Below, piece after piece: positions 1 to 9,999 of a DNA stretch of 64,000 nt; positions within the stretch are counted from its first letter, which is position 1; each line of letters opens with the position of its first letter. Source of the DNA: Schizochytrium sp. CCTCC M209059 (Eukaryota; Sar; Bigyra; Thraustochytrida; Thraustochytriidae); assembly GCA_000818945.1 (NCBI GenBank), contig KN805370.1:62001-126000 (forward strand), in the 5' to 3' direction. The notes under the pieces are model-generated. The model was not told where the DNA came from, made no database searches, and worked only from the letters and a program-made list of their open reading frames with translations. The translations under genes were made by a program, and so were the position numbers.

Positions 1-3000
1 CGCGAGGGTCTTGATACACGACCCATCTGGCTCGAGCCGCTTCTGGATGCCATCACAAAGGGCGATACGAGCGCTGCGGAGCAGGTTGCGACTCGAATCG
101 TACCCGAGCTACTCAGTTCCGTCAGCGGCATTACCTGTCTCACGCTCCAGGAGGCGCTGGAGAAGCGCAAGCCGGCGCTGGAGGACCAGCTTCGGCTCTG
201 GGGCGCACTCTCGAGCGCGGGACTTCGCGTCGAATTTGCTGCCTTCGACGACAACAGCACGAGTGGCAAATCGCCCCGGTCACCGCGCTCGCCCATGGCA
301 AAGTCACCTGCTCTCGCTTCGACAAAGGTTGTGCGTATCCCTTCCGAAGCTGTGCGGCACGGACTCGAGCACGCCGATGACCTCGTCCAACTGCGAGCGG
401 TCAAGCTTGTGCTTTGCCCCACCAAAAAACAGCGCATGCCAAGCGCCGAGGTCCTCCGCCTTGCAAGGGTTGTCTATAGCTGCACCGTGCACAAGTCGGT
501 CTCGGAGAGCTGCGCGCAGGGGTTGCGCCGCAGCTCGCAACTATTTTTCGAATGGATCAGCATCGCCCTTGTTCAAAGCAGACGTGCCGACGACGAGCAT
601 GTGACCGATAAGGATCGCGCCGCCGTCCTTGACTTTCTCAAATGGTTCAAGCGCACCATGATCGAGCAAATCTACCCCGACATGCCGCGCGAGCGATCGA
701 GCATGGTGCTTTCGCACTTGTCCATCATGTTTGAAGTCTTTTCCACCTCGCCCGAAATCTGTCGCCTCGAGCATCAGGATCACACCTTTTCTCTTCTCAG
801 TCTTGTGCGCGACGTGCACGAGCAGCCGCGGACGCTTGCTCTGCAAGTGCTTCGACGCGTCCCTGCGCCTCTTCCTGGACTCGACACGTGGTCTGCAGTA
901 CACAAGCTCGTCAAGTGGGCGCTCTTGCTCGCCAAGAGTCTCAAGGTTCGCAATGCTCGAGGAGGGAGCACTCTCTTGCAGCTTATTTACGAGCGTTATG
1001 TCCTCGGCGAGGGCTGGGCCGTGGGTCTGCGTGGGGAGCCAACGTCGCGTGAGGACCCTGGCATCCAGGCGCGCATGGACGTTGCTCGGATGCATCTGTC
1101 CTGCGCCGAGGCGTTCAAGTGTGAGCGTGCCGAGAAGGCGTACAACGTTGGGTCCATTATTGTTCGCGAGGCGGACGTGGAGATTTTGGCGCGCGGTTTT
1201 AGCCGCGAGCTTCCGGGCAACACGCACGCGGAAGAAACGGCATTCATGAAGATTGGCGGCTTTGACGAAAAGGACGAGGACGTGGATGATATTGCTCGGG
1301 GCGGAGCCAAAGGTACGACAATCTACACGACAATGGAGCCTTGTAGCAAGCGTCTATCCGGCAATCGTCCATGCACCTCGCGCTGCATCGCTGCTGGCGT
1401 CAAGCGCGTCGTGGTTGGCGTGCGCGAGCCGTCAAAATTTGTAGAGTGCACAGGAACGCGCGAGCTGCGCGAGGCCGGACTCCAGGTCGACTACCTCACG
1501 GGCACTGACCAGAGGCTCAAGGAGCGCTGCATGGAACCGAATATGTTTTTGTTCCCCGATGAGGGTCCTGTGGAACCCTTTCAAGAGCAAGCGAGCGACA
1601 ACTTTGAAGCAGAAGCCATAGGCCAGAATCTCCCGCGGGACCTTGTGGCGCGCGCCTTCTTGGCCGACCTCATCAAACTGTATCGCGAGCCTGGGGCCGA
1701 GTCGTGCTTTGGCCTCTTGCAAGCCTTTCGCAACTGCTGGGAGGTGAGCGAGTCCACGCTCCGCCGTGATCCGGATGCCTGGGTGCAAGTAGCTGAGGAT
1801 TCACTCAACGTGCTCAACAAGGCGTGTGAACTCGCTGCCGCTGTCGTGTGCAAGAAGCAGACAGACGCAGACGATGGCAGTGACTTAGACGACGAGGACG
1901 AGGACATGGAACAGCTCTCCGACAACGACGACGGTGCCGTCGACGCAGACAATAGCGGCGATAACACTACTACTATAAATGCAGCCAGCAAGGAAGGCGG
2001 GTCGTCGAGCAGGAGAGGTGACGACAACCTCATTCTCATGGATCGACCTATTCACAACAACGAAAACGTGGTTGTCAGCGACTGGCTGGTCATTCGCGAG
2101 GTGACAATGTGTATGGAGACGATTGTGCGCACCTGTCCGCTTGAATTGGAGACGGACGCCTTTGTGCTCGCTGCCCCTCGGGTTGCAGCAATCGGCGTCG
2201 TGCAGCTGCAGCTGCTGATTCGCTTGCGACACATGGGCGCAATTCGCGTGGTCGGCAATTCTTTTCAAGGCATTGCAGCGCGCTTGCTTCGCCTGCGCAA
2301 AAGCCCGGCGTTGTCCAAGCTTCCAATGCAGTGGACCAACTACTTGCTGCACCGACTCGAGGGTGGGCTTCAAGGTTTTTACTTGAGGCGCTCCGTCGGG
2401 TTTGCAAGCGCGTTTTTGGCTCTTGCGTGCGCCGAGCCTCGTGCGGGGCGCACCGTGCTGCTGGAACGTATGGTGACCCGTCTCATGCTGCTGGCAAGCA
2501 ATGCTGAGGACATGCGCATTCGCGTACACGGGCTGAATATCTTGAAGATGCTTTTCGAGGACGGCTCGCTGCAGCACGAGCTGCAAGAATACCTTCCGCA
2601 GCTCTTGCTGCTGTCGTTGCGTGGCTTCAGAAACGACAATTGGCAAGTGCGAAACTCGTCCATGATGGTGTTTGCCCGTGTGATCCAGCGAGCCTTTGGC
2701 CAGGAGAACATGCGCGTGAGCCGCACGATGGGGGCCGTGCTCGTCAACTCTGCTTTCTTCATGCAGCGCTATGGGGATGTCTTTTTGGCGGTGCTTGAGA
2801 ATCTCCGACGCATTGTCAACGAGCAGCGTCTTGGGCACAACAAAATGGGCGCAATGGACCCCAGTCTGTACCCCATGCTTTTGATTCTGTCCCGATTGCG
2901 ACCAGCTTTTGTGTCCCCTGAAGGGGAGGAAGAGGCATTTGTCGGAGAGCAAAAGGAGGCGTGGGAGGCGGGAAATAAGGACGTGCTTCCCTTTTTACCG

Positions 3001-4560
3001 CTCCTCCTTGCGTGCGCCTCTCAACCGCACGTCATGGCGCGCTCGATGGCCTCGCGAGCGCTGGCCAGTCTTTGTCCGGAATTCCGACTTCTCGACACAA
3101 TTCGAGAGATTCTTGCCATGCTGAGCGATAGCTGTGCCTCGTCGCCGCCGCGTCTTGGCCACAATCACGCGCATGGACTCTTATTACAACTTACACAATT
3201 GTTGGTGACAATTCGTGAACGTAAGCTGCACACAGGTCCGCGCGCAAGCGAGGCGATTGGAGCTCTTGAGACGCCTCTGAGCAATGCGCTGCGCGCCGTC
3301 CTGGAATCGTGCGGGCCCTCTTCGATGGTGTACACGGCCACCTGGGACGCACTTTGGAACTTTTCATTGCTACGACCGCGCGCGGCACTCTCTGCGCCGA
3401 TCTTGGATCTTGCCAAGCGGGCCGGAGACAGTCCCTGGCAGACGGAGGACAGTGTTGCGCTTTCATGCCGGCTGTTGGCGTCGAACTTTTTAGTGAAGAA
3501 TCTGCGCAGCGAGGACTGCCGCAGGCGTCTTGCGGCGCTACGGGCTGCCAAAGATGTGGCGACGGGATCTTCACCTTTGGCGCAAGAGGTCCTCGAAGCA
3601 GCTGAGCATGTGACACTGACTGAAGCGGGCGTGTTCTTCTACCCGGAACTAATTGCACGAATGGACTTGCTAGCCTCCAGCGAGGGCCAGCGATCGCCTG
3701 CAGTTGCCCAGCGGCTTTTGACCATGTTTCACTCGCAAGTGTGCGTTGGCGAGAGCGCCCAGGGCGCAGTGGTGCGCGCCTTGGGCCGATACGCTGCCTC
3801 GCAAAGAGAGGTTCAGGTTGCCCTTGCGGCGATCATTCACGACTGCGCCAAGCCTGTGCAAAGCACACTTCTGCGCAGCGCTGCTCTCGAGGCGCTTGGG
3901 ACGTCGGGCGTTTTGGAGGTCGCGAATCCGTCGCTTGCGTTCGCGTGGCGGGCCCTGCTCGCACTTGCGCAGGATGAAGTGGACAATCTCCGGCGCGGGG
4001 CGCTCGCCATGGCGGTGCGTCAGGTCCCTTCGCTCCGTGCGCTCCCACAGTGCGAGCCCCTCGTGGTGCGTGCTTTGCTGCGGCACATGTTTGAAACGTT
4101 GGACGGGTCAGCTTGGGTCGAAGTACGCGCCGCTGCGTGGGCGCAATGTGGCGAGCTGCACCCTGGCCCCCGCGCGCTGGCGGCAAGTCCGCGCGACCTC
4201 GGGCTCCTCAAGGAACGCGTCTTTATGGTGGAGCCGGACAACATCTATGCCGAGCCCCTGAATCTTTTGCGAGATGTGATGGAGGCGCAGCAACACACTC
4301 ACGACGCCGTTGTACAAGAGGCTGGAGTCCAGGAAGTGCTCGACTTTACTGCTCTCGAGCGTCTTGTGCGCGAGACGGCGTGGCCAGGCGGCGTTTCCTT
4401 CCACCACGATGCCTTTGCACACCTGTGTCGGGCGGCGTTGGCGGGTTCTCGTGAGTGCAAGGCGCGTTTGCTTCGAACGCTTGATCCAGAGGGCGTCGCG
4501 CCCTTGCATCCGGCTCTCCGAAGGCTTCTCGTCGTCGCGCGAAAGCGTGCTCTTGAATAA
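1..4560 (+). CDS. THADA/Trm732-family protein with internal DRAP-deaminase-like domain (5' partial)
   Basis: The frame is open from the first base, so the true start lies upstream; 1519 codons are visible before TAA. The flanks look like THADA/Trm732 (DUF2428), the partner of the Trm7/FTSJ1 methyltransferase for 2'-O-methylation of tRNA position 32. A THADA-like helical segment (codons about 210-245) reads FLKWFKRTMIEQIYP, and the DUF2428 core (codons about 770-920) contains LRRSVGFASAFLAL and NDNWQVRNSSMMVFARV. Between them, codons about 360-515 form a zinc deaminase domain resembling fungal RIB2/DRAP deaminase: SRELPGNTHAEE with the metal-binding His at codon 409, and MEPCSKRLSGNRPC with Cys 448 and 458. 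An acidic spacer follows at codons about 620-660. Metal and catalytic residues look intact. No intron or frame break separates the parts, so this reads as a real fusion. The substrate of the deaminase domain is unknown. Confidence 0.85.
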   Translation, partial: REGLDTRPIWLEPLLDAITKGDTSAAEQVATRIVPELLSSVSGITCLTLQEALEKRKPALEDQLRLWGALSSAGLRVEFAAFDDNSTSGKSPRSPRSPMAKSPALASTKVVRIPSEAVRHGLEHADDLVQLRAVKLVLCPTKKQRMPSAEVLRLARVVYSCTVHKSVSESCAQGLRRSSQLFFEWISIALVQSRRADDEHVTDKDRAAVLDFLKWFKRTMIEQIYPDMPRERSSMVLSHLSIMFEVFSTSPEICRLEHQDHTFSLLSLVRDVHEQPRTLALQVLRRVPAPLPGLDTWSAVHKLVKWALLLAKSLKVRNARGGSTLLQLIYERYVLGEGWAVGLRGEPTSREDPGIQARMDVARMHLSCAEAFKCERAEKAYNVGSIIVREADVEILARGFSRELPGNTHAEETAFMKIGGFDEKDEDVDDIARGGAKGTTIYTTMEPCSKRLSGNRPCTSRCIAAGVKRVVVGVREPSKFVECTGTRELREAGLQVDYLTGTDQRLKERCMEPNMFLFPDEGPVEPFQEQASDNFEAEAIGQNLPRDLVARAFLADLIKLYREPGAESCFGLLQAFRNCWEVSESTLRRDPDAWVQVAEDSLNVLNKACELAAAVVCKKQTDADDGSDLDDEDEDMEQLSDNDDGAVDADNSGDNTTTINAASKEGGSSSRRGDDNLILMDRPIHNNENVVVSDWLVIREVTMCMETIVRTCPLELETDAFVLAAPRVAAIGVVQLQLLIRLRHMGAIRVVGNSFQGIAARLLRLRKSPALSKLPMQWTNYLLHRLEGGLQGFYLRRSVGFASAFLALACAEPRAGRTVLLERMVTRLMLLASNAEDMRIRVHGLNILKMLFEDGSLQHELQEYLPQLLLLSLRGFRNDNWQVRNSSMMVFARVIQRAFGQENMRVSRTMGAVLVNSAFFMQRYGDVFLAVLENLRRIVNEQRLGHNKMGAMDPSLYPMLLILSRLRPAFVSPEGEEEAFVGEQKEAWEAGNKDVLPFLPLLLACASQPHVMARSMASRALASLCPEFRLLDTIREILAMLSDSCASSPPRLGHNHAHGLLLQLTQLLVTIRERKLHTGPRASEAIGALETPLSNALRAVLESCGPSSMVYTATWDALWNFSLLRPRAALSAPILDLAKRAGDSPWQTEDSVALSCRLLASNFLVKNLRSEDCRRRLAALRAAKDVATGSSPLAQEVLEAAEHVTLTEAGVFFYPELIARMDLLASSEGQRSPAVAQRLLTMFHSQVCVGESAQGAVVRALGRYAASQREVQVALAAIIHDCAKPVQSTLLRSAALEALGTSGVLEVANPSLAFAWRALLALAQDEVDNLRRGALAMAVRQVPSLRALPQCEPLVVRALLRHMFETLDGSAWVEVRAAAWAQCGELHPGPRALAASPRDLGLLKERVFMVEPDNIYAEPLNLLRDVMEAQQHTHDAVVQEAGVQEVLDFTALERLVRETAWPGGVSFHHDAFAHLCRAALAGSRECKARLLRTLDPEGVAPLHPALRRLLVVARKRALE

Positions 4561-4931
4561 TTGATGACCACAAAGAGCGAGAGGAAGAGAGAGCTGGAGA
4601 GGGAGCTAGTCAAGGAGAAGGGATATGGGTGTCCTTGATGCGTTGCGGAAATGTCTCAGGCTGGGCAATGTCTGAAATGACTTTTTTGTCTGCGTCGAGT
4701 CGCCGCGCAACGCTTGAGTTTGGGTGCGTACTCTGTATTCGACGCAAAGTGGCGATTGATGGAGCGGGGCCTTTAGTTGGTGTACATTTACCCCTCTCTC
4801 CCTGTTGGGCTGAATGGCCCATCTGAGGTTGAGCATCGGTCTTTGGATTAATATTGTGGTACTGTCTATATAAGGAAGACAAAGCAAATCGTAGTTGTAT
4901 TTGCTATAACTACTTTTACGTAGGTGACTAC
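4561..4931. other. Intergenic, between convergent gene ends
   Basis: The THADA-like gene and the TMC-like gene converge here. The stretch is more AT-rich than its neighbours towards 4840-4930. I see no gene or RNA; it probably holds the two 3' untranslated regions. Confidence 0.6.
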
Positions 4932-7900
4932 TTATTCAACCTTCATCTTTTCGATTTTGGCCGTGAGCTTTTTAATCTTTGACTCGAGATTTGCCACAAG
5001 GTTTCGAAGGGAGATTTCTTTCTCCTCCTGGAGCTCAAAGAGGACACCGATTGTGTTCTTGGTGAAAAGGTACCGAAGTAAGAAGACGATGGCAATGGCC
5101 CAAACGAACAAAGGGCTCTGCGTTGCGAGGGTGTATAACGTCTTCAGGTAGTTGCTCAAGTATGTGTCGAGCGAAGAGTAATAGTTCATGTTGTAGACAA
5201 AAGGTCCACAGCTGAGCGAGCAGACCACGAGAGAGGAAAAGCTCACAGTTGTCTGATTCGGGTACCCGAGCAAGGCACGCAGTCGTGCCTCTGTGTCAAT
5301 GATCGCATTGTCTGCAAAGGTGCCGTCCGGGACGCTGGCAACAAAATATTCTTCCCAGAAGCGCAGCTCCTCGAGTCCCGGAGCCCGTGCTTCACCAAGC
5401 GCAATTTCAGAGGCCGTACGGTCGCTCATGAAGCAAGTCGGCGCACTGTCAGCAGCCATGGGATTTTCATCAAAGCACTGTTCAAGCGGATCGCTATCAA
5501 AAGAAGCTTGCACAAGGTGTTCCTGAAGCGAACAGGCCTTGGGGAGCGTTTCTGAAGCGAGCATGAACCAAAGTACGGCAAAGCTGAGGACGAAAGTGAG
5601 GAAGAAAAACTTGATGAAGAAGTTGGCGGCGTCGCGTGCGCTCCAAGGTTTCTTTGGTTTCTGCATGAAGCCATTAAGAACGCGCAGCTGCAGCTTGAAG
5701 CCGAGAAACATCATGCCAGCGATGAAAATGGTGCCAAAAGGGAAGAACGGAAAGGACATGAAGCAGAGCTGCTGGAAGAAAAGGAGGTCGACCATGTGCT
5801 TGGCGACGTGAAACTCCTTGCGCTCGTAAGGGCGCTTGCGCAGCTTGGCGATGAGGTACTTGGCGGCAGGCACGATCGCAAAGGCGGTCTTAGAGACGAC
5901 GAATTCGGTAATGACGAGCTGGAAAATGCCTGCACCGTAAAGGTCGGCCCGGCACTCGTCGAGGCCACGTGGCACAGTGCCGGCGGCCCCATAGGTTGAT
6001 CCGACGGAAACAAGACGTTTTTCGGTATTGGTGCGTGCGGTGAGAGAAAAGTCGCGACTAATGATCGGGTCCCCTCGTAGCATGTACGGATCGAGAAGCT
6101 GCAAAAAGGAAAAGACCTGAATGAAGGCGTTGAGAATCTTGGCCACAAAGAGACGGGAAAGCATGTACTTTGTGTGAAAGCCGCCATCGTCCCACTTTTC
6201 AAAGGCGGTGACGAAGGTGACCACAGCCGGCAGCAGGGCGTTGATGACACTGACGGCGAGGGGAACAATGGACCCGGATATGAGCGTGACGATGGGGAGC
6301 AACCACTGCAGGGAGGCGTTATCGCTGATGATTTGCAGGATATTTTGGCTCATTTGTGCTGAAGTTGCGGTCAGGTAGATGATTGCCGCGGCACTGGATC
6401 CTTGAACGGAAATGTAGATAAAATTGGCGGTGATGCGACGCGCACGAAGCGTGAGACGCTCCTTAAAACTGCGGCCCTTTTTCTTGTTGGCAGTATTAAG
6501 TTCGTGCGTGGTGAGAAAGTACTGGTCAAGAAGCGTGTGTTTGAGATCCTCAACCTCGCGAGGGTCGCTGATGCTATGGTCCCAGGCATTGAGAGCGCTC
6601 TGCGCGAAGCGCGACTGACTGTCGAGGTCCTCAAAGAGGCCAAAGGCCTTGGCGCGGCGATCCTCTCGGATCCACTTGTTGATGGAAGATCCGAGAAGGA
6701 CAAGATTGCAAAAGATGAGAAGACTGATGTAGTCCATGCGTTCGCCAAGTTCCGCACTTGGGTTGTAGGACGTGGCGCTCACTTCAGCACCGCTTGCGTC
6801 GCGGATGGGCGTTCCGGCATGTAGATTGTCTGCGAAGAACTGGGTCGCCGAATCCCCTGGATTGAAGCTTGAAATCATGAGAAACTTTGGCAAGAAAGAC
6901 GATAGTGCAGACCAATCGCTCGAGGACCAATCGAAGGCGAGCCTCGGCTCTCCCGCAGAGTTGTAAAATCGATTGCGGTCGTCCTGGCTTAGATTTTGGT
7001 ACCACAAAAGCGCAGTGATATGTCGAATGAGAAAAATAAGGCAAATGAGCGCAAGAGCAATGTAATTGGCAATCATCCACCTGAAAAAGTAAAAGTACGA
7101 GGCAACAGAGCTACCAAATCGCGCCTCTGCGCGACGCACGTCTCGCTGCAGAGGCGTATATTTCCGCTGGAGGCGCGCCATGAGCTTGTATACACTGGCA
7201 AGTAGACCTCCGGCGCGCCTTGTGTCTTGCATGCCGAGAATGACATCGTAGTCATCGCCCTGATCGTTTGTCGCGGCGTACATTTGGCGGCGAGCCTCTT
7301 CTCGTTTGCGCTGGGCTTCAAGGTCAGTGGCTAGATGACGACCCGCGGCGCCGCCGCCCCCCGCGGCGGCGCCAAGGTTTTTGAACTGTATGAGGCGTAA
7401 CTCACGCTCGGCGCGCAGTTCGGCCTCTTCCTTTTCCTCTTCGAGCTTCTCGAGTGCTTCGCGGAGCATTTTGGCGTCTTTGGCGGCCTTGTCGTGCTTT
7501 TCGCGCAGCTTGCGGTTCTTTTCTTTGTAGATTTTGACGGCTTGAGCGAGCTGTTCGACCTTTTTTTCGATTTCTGGATTGATAAATGCGGAAGGCCCAG
7601 CGCCGGGGAGTTGGGCGATGCCGAGAAGTTCCTCAGCACCATCATCGATACCGAGGATGTCAGCTTCCTCATCTTCCTCATTCTCCTCGTTGTCATCCGA
7701 AGCTGTAGCGTTTTTAGCATTGTCAGCGAGAGTACTGGGCAAATGTTTCTGTTTCATGCTTGCGTTTAGCGCGCTCGCAAATTGTGGTACCTCTTGCGTG
7801 TCTGGACGCCGCCTTCCGCCACGATCACCACGAGCGTCAGAATCATCGTCGTCAAGATCGAGGAAATCGACCTCGAGAGCACGCTCGGTCGCTGCGTTCG

Positions 7901-8162
7901 TGGCAAATAGCTCGATGCCGGCGTCGCTGCCCTGGGACGCTTGGTCGTCAATAGTAAGGCCTCCCTGGCCCTCTTCAAAACCTCGATCCTGCCTCGGTGT
8001 TCCGCCCGTGCCGTAGTATCCACCACCTGTCCCCGGCGCGTCGAGGCCGGCTAAAGATGTCCACGCCGAGGTGTTTGCATTTGCATTGTCCTCGTCGGCG
8101 TCGAGGGAGAGCTCGCTCTCGAGCGCGCCGGGCTCGGGATGAACCCTCCTTTTGCCTGGCAT
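4932..8162 (-). CDS. TMC (transmembrane channel-like) family membrane protein
   Basis: The product has 1076 residues and starts at an ATG at 8162. Residues 1-195 are acidic and disordered. Residues about 195-265 form a strongly charged coiled coil. A TMC-type membrane domain runs from about residue 345 to 1040 and opens with FGSSVASYFYFFRWMIANY, close to the FGxxVxSYFxFLRW motif of the family. Later hydrophobic segments include SRLFVAKILNAFIQVFSFLQ and FFQQLCFMSFPFFPFGTIF, matching the order of TMC helices. The last 35 residues form another short coiled coil. TMC proteins are ion channels or channel subunits of the anoctamin/OSCA superfamily and act in mechanotransduction in animals; the role here is inferred only from family. 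I do not see the animal CWETxVGQE signature. It is divergently arranged with the dynein light chain gene. Confidence 0.8.
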   Translation of the reverse strand: MPGKRRVHPEPGALESELSLDADEDNANANTSAWTSLAGLDAPGTGGGYYGTGGTPRQDRGFEEGQGGLTIDDQASQGSDAGIELFATNAATERALEVDFLDLDDDDSDARGDRGGRRRPDTQEVPQFASALNASMKQKHLPSTLADNAKNATASDDNEENEEDEEADILGIDDGAEELLGIAQLPGAGPSAFINPEIEKKVEQLAQAVKIYKEKNRKLREKHDKAAKDAKMLREALEKLEEEKEEAELRAERELRLIQFKNLGAAAGGGGAAGRHLATDLEAQRKREEARRQMYAATNDQGDDYDVILGMQDTRRAGGLLASVYKLMARLQRKYTPLQRDVRRAEARFGSSVASYFYFFRWMIANYIALALICLIFLIRHITALLWYQNLSQDDRNRFYNSAGEPRLAFDWSSSDWSALSSFLPKFLMISSFNPGDSATQFFADNLHAGTPIRDASGAEVSATSYNPSAELGERMDYISLLIFCNLVLLGSSINKWIREDRRAKAFGLFEDLDSQSRFAQSALNAWDHSISDPREVEDLKHTLLDQYFLTTHELNTANKKKGRSFKERLTLRARRITANFIYISVQGSSAAAIIYLTATSAQMSQNILQIISDNASLQWLLPIVTLISGSIVPLAVSVINALLPAVVTFVTAFEKWDDGGFHTKYMLSRLFVAKILNAFIQVFSFLQLLDPYMLRGDPIISRDFSLTARTNTEKRLVSVGSTYGAAGTVPRGLDECRADLYGAGIFQLVITEFVVSKTAFAIVPAAKYLIAKLRKRPYERKEFHVAKHMVDLLFFQQLCFMSFPFFPFGTIFIAGMMFLGFKLQLRVLNGFMQKPKKPWSARDAANFFIKFFFLTFVLSFAVLWFMLASETLPKACSLQEHLVQASFDSDPLEQCFDENPMAADSAPTCFMSDRTASEIALGEARAPGLEELRFWEEYFVASVPDGTFADNAIIDTEARLRALLGYPNQTTVSFSSLVVCSLSCGPFVYNMNYYSSLDTYLSNYLKTLYTLATQSPLFVWAIAIVFLLRYLFTKNTIGVLFELQEEKEISLRNLVANLESKIKKLTAKIEKMKVE

Positions 8163-8616
8163 TTATTTATGTTTGCTTTCGTGTTCTGCAGCGATGCGCT
8201 GCAAGGCGGTTCGCTGGTGGCTTTTGCACGCACCTGCTTTGCCACCTTCACGGTCACGTCTCCATGCAGAAGCTCGTCCTCTTTCTTTGGGTGAAGAAAG
8301 AAAGGAGGCGTGAACGTCTTGTCTATCCCAAAAGGCCTATCGTGGTCACCGACGGTCGTGACGTTCAAGTTGAATACGCTTTGTCCCAGGGCTTGGTAGT
8401 GACTGTATATGTTTATATAAAAAGCGGCTCAACGGACACACACATAGCTCTGCACTAGAATAGTATGACAAGAGCCACGCAAGCCCAGTTGTCCGAACTG
8501 CGGCAGAGCACAAGGAAGCAAAGCCAAACGGGGAGAGACGACGCATCGTACGCGGACGTTCTCGCGTGATTCAGGCTTCCGCAGCGAGGAGACACGAGGG
8601 AGAAGAAGAAGCGGCG
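8163..8616 (+). promoter_or_regulatory. Divergent promoter region with a TATA-like box
   Basis: This 454-bp stretch separates the start of the TMC-like gene (minus) from the ATG of the Tctex-type gene (plus). A TATA-like element TATATAAAAAG lies at about 8414-8424 on the plus strand, roughly 195 bp before the Tctex ATG. Assignment is by sequence and position only. Confidence 0.35.
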
Positions 8617-9309
8617 ATGCCTCGGCGACACGATGCAGACGAGATAGTGGTTCTCGCGGACGAGGGCGACGAGGACCTTGCGAGCGAGGGGCTCCTACAA
8701 GCCGACGAAGACGATGGTGGAAGTGACGAAGGCAAACCGAACGTCGATCCAATCAACGATGACGCAGAGGGTAAAACTCCAGAGACCCAAGGAATGCGAC
8801 GAAACTCAAGGGATGTGGAGATGAATCATGATGATGGTCATGCTCATGGTCATGCCAATGATGATAGGAAGGAGGATGACGATGACGATGAGGATGAGGA
8901 GGCCAAGTGTGCATTGCGTGGTCGTACGCCACGCCATCGCAGCTCGCGCCCAGAAGCAGAATCCTTTGGGGACGTGAGCGGCGCCACACGTTTTGTAGAC
9001 GTGGTAAATGTAGCGCAAAGCGTCGCTGAGAGAAGCATCTCCGAGCATTTGGAGGGCCGGAGCTTTCGTTCGGCGACAGTTCCGCGATGGGTGGAGGCGA
9101 TTAATCAACAATGCGTGCAAGACCTGTCTGCAGCGTGCAACAATCTTAAATATATTGCGTCTACGGTTGTGTACGAGGCTTCGCGAGGTGCGGGCATGGA
9201 GGTAGCTTCCTCGATGTTTTGGAATGCACAGGCCGACGACAGTGTGACTGTATCGTGGGAAAACAGTTCAATTGGCTGCATTGTAACAGTTTTTGGCGTG
9301 TCGTACTGA
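8617..9309 (+). CDS. Tctex1-type dynein light chain with long acidic N-terminal extension
   Basis: The chosen ATG at 8617 gives 230 residues; an in-frame GTG at 8566 was not used. The last 105 residues match the Tctex1/DYNLT fold: the helix VAERSISEHLEGRSF, then WVEAINQQCVQDLSAACNN, KYIASTVVYEASRGAGMEV, SSMFWNAQADDSVTVSWEN and a terminal VTVFGVSY strand. DYNLT proteins bind dynein intermediate chains as dimers and link cargo or axonemal structures. The first 120 residues are unlike the usual 110-residue family member: they are disordered, acid-rich and contain a His-rich stretch with HAHGHA. The extension could regulate or localise the chain; that is inference. Confidence 0.85.
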   Translation: MPRRHDADEIVVLADEGDEDLASEGLLQADEDDGGSDEGKPNVDPINDDAEGKTPETQGMRRNSRDVEMNHDDGHAHGHANDDRKEDDDDDEDEEAKCALRGRTPRHRSSRPEAESFGDVSGATRFVDVVNVAQSVAERSISEHLEGRSFRSATVPRWVEAINQQCVQDLSAACNNLKYIASTVVYEASRGAGMEVASSMFWNAQADDSVTVSWENSSIGCIVTVFGVSY

Positions 9310-9531
9310 TGGAAGAGCCAGACGTAAGAAAGAGAAAATGCAAGAAGTTCAAATTGCTTGATGTCAGCAGGTCGTGTGCAGGATCGTGTAGCACAAGAGT
9401 ATGTTTACATTGGCGAGCTAGCAAGGCAGCTGGCTACGTTTGTAGGGAAAAGAAGTTAGAAGTTGATATTGTTGTGATTTTTCTGATGTTGTTAGGCCAA
9501 GCAAGCAAAGCAAGCAAGTAAGAACGAAAGA

Positions 9532-9570
<39 letters not shown>

Positions 9571-9999
9571 AAAGCACAAAATTAAGCCTGCCTCGTCAAA
9601 GCTAGACAGCCATGTCCGTGGGTTGCCTATGTCCGTGGGTTGCATATGTCTGTGGGTTGCCGAGCGCCACGGATTTAGCCCTGCTTGGTGTTCGCGGAGG
9701 AAGAAGATGAGTTTATCGAAACAAATCGAATTGAGTTCAATTGAATTGAATTGAATTGAATCGCATTAATCTTGTGACAAGAGAGAAGAAAGAAAAAGCA
9801 AAGCAAAGCAAAGCAAACAGAATCTCGAAAATCTCAAATCATGAATCAAAATCAGTCGCTTCCCCGGAGAAAAGGACTTGTGAGTAAACAAACTGGCGGC
9901 GCGTTGCGTGCACCCCAGCTTAGCGCACGCGTGAGCGGGCACTGTGTACATTAAGGTATATCGTGCATAATCGGTCAAGGTCAAGGTAAAATCGCATCG
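9310..9999. repeat. Intergenic region with several short tandem repeats
   Basis: No gene is seen. The region holds an AAGC array (9532-9570), three 17-bp units with core TCCGTGGGTTGC (9613-9663), a GAATT array (9738-9761) and a short CAAAG array near 9797-9819. It carries the 3' ends of the Tctex-type gene and of the gene at 10000. Confidence 0.6.
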
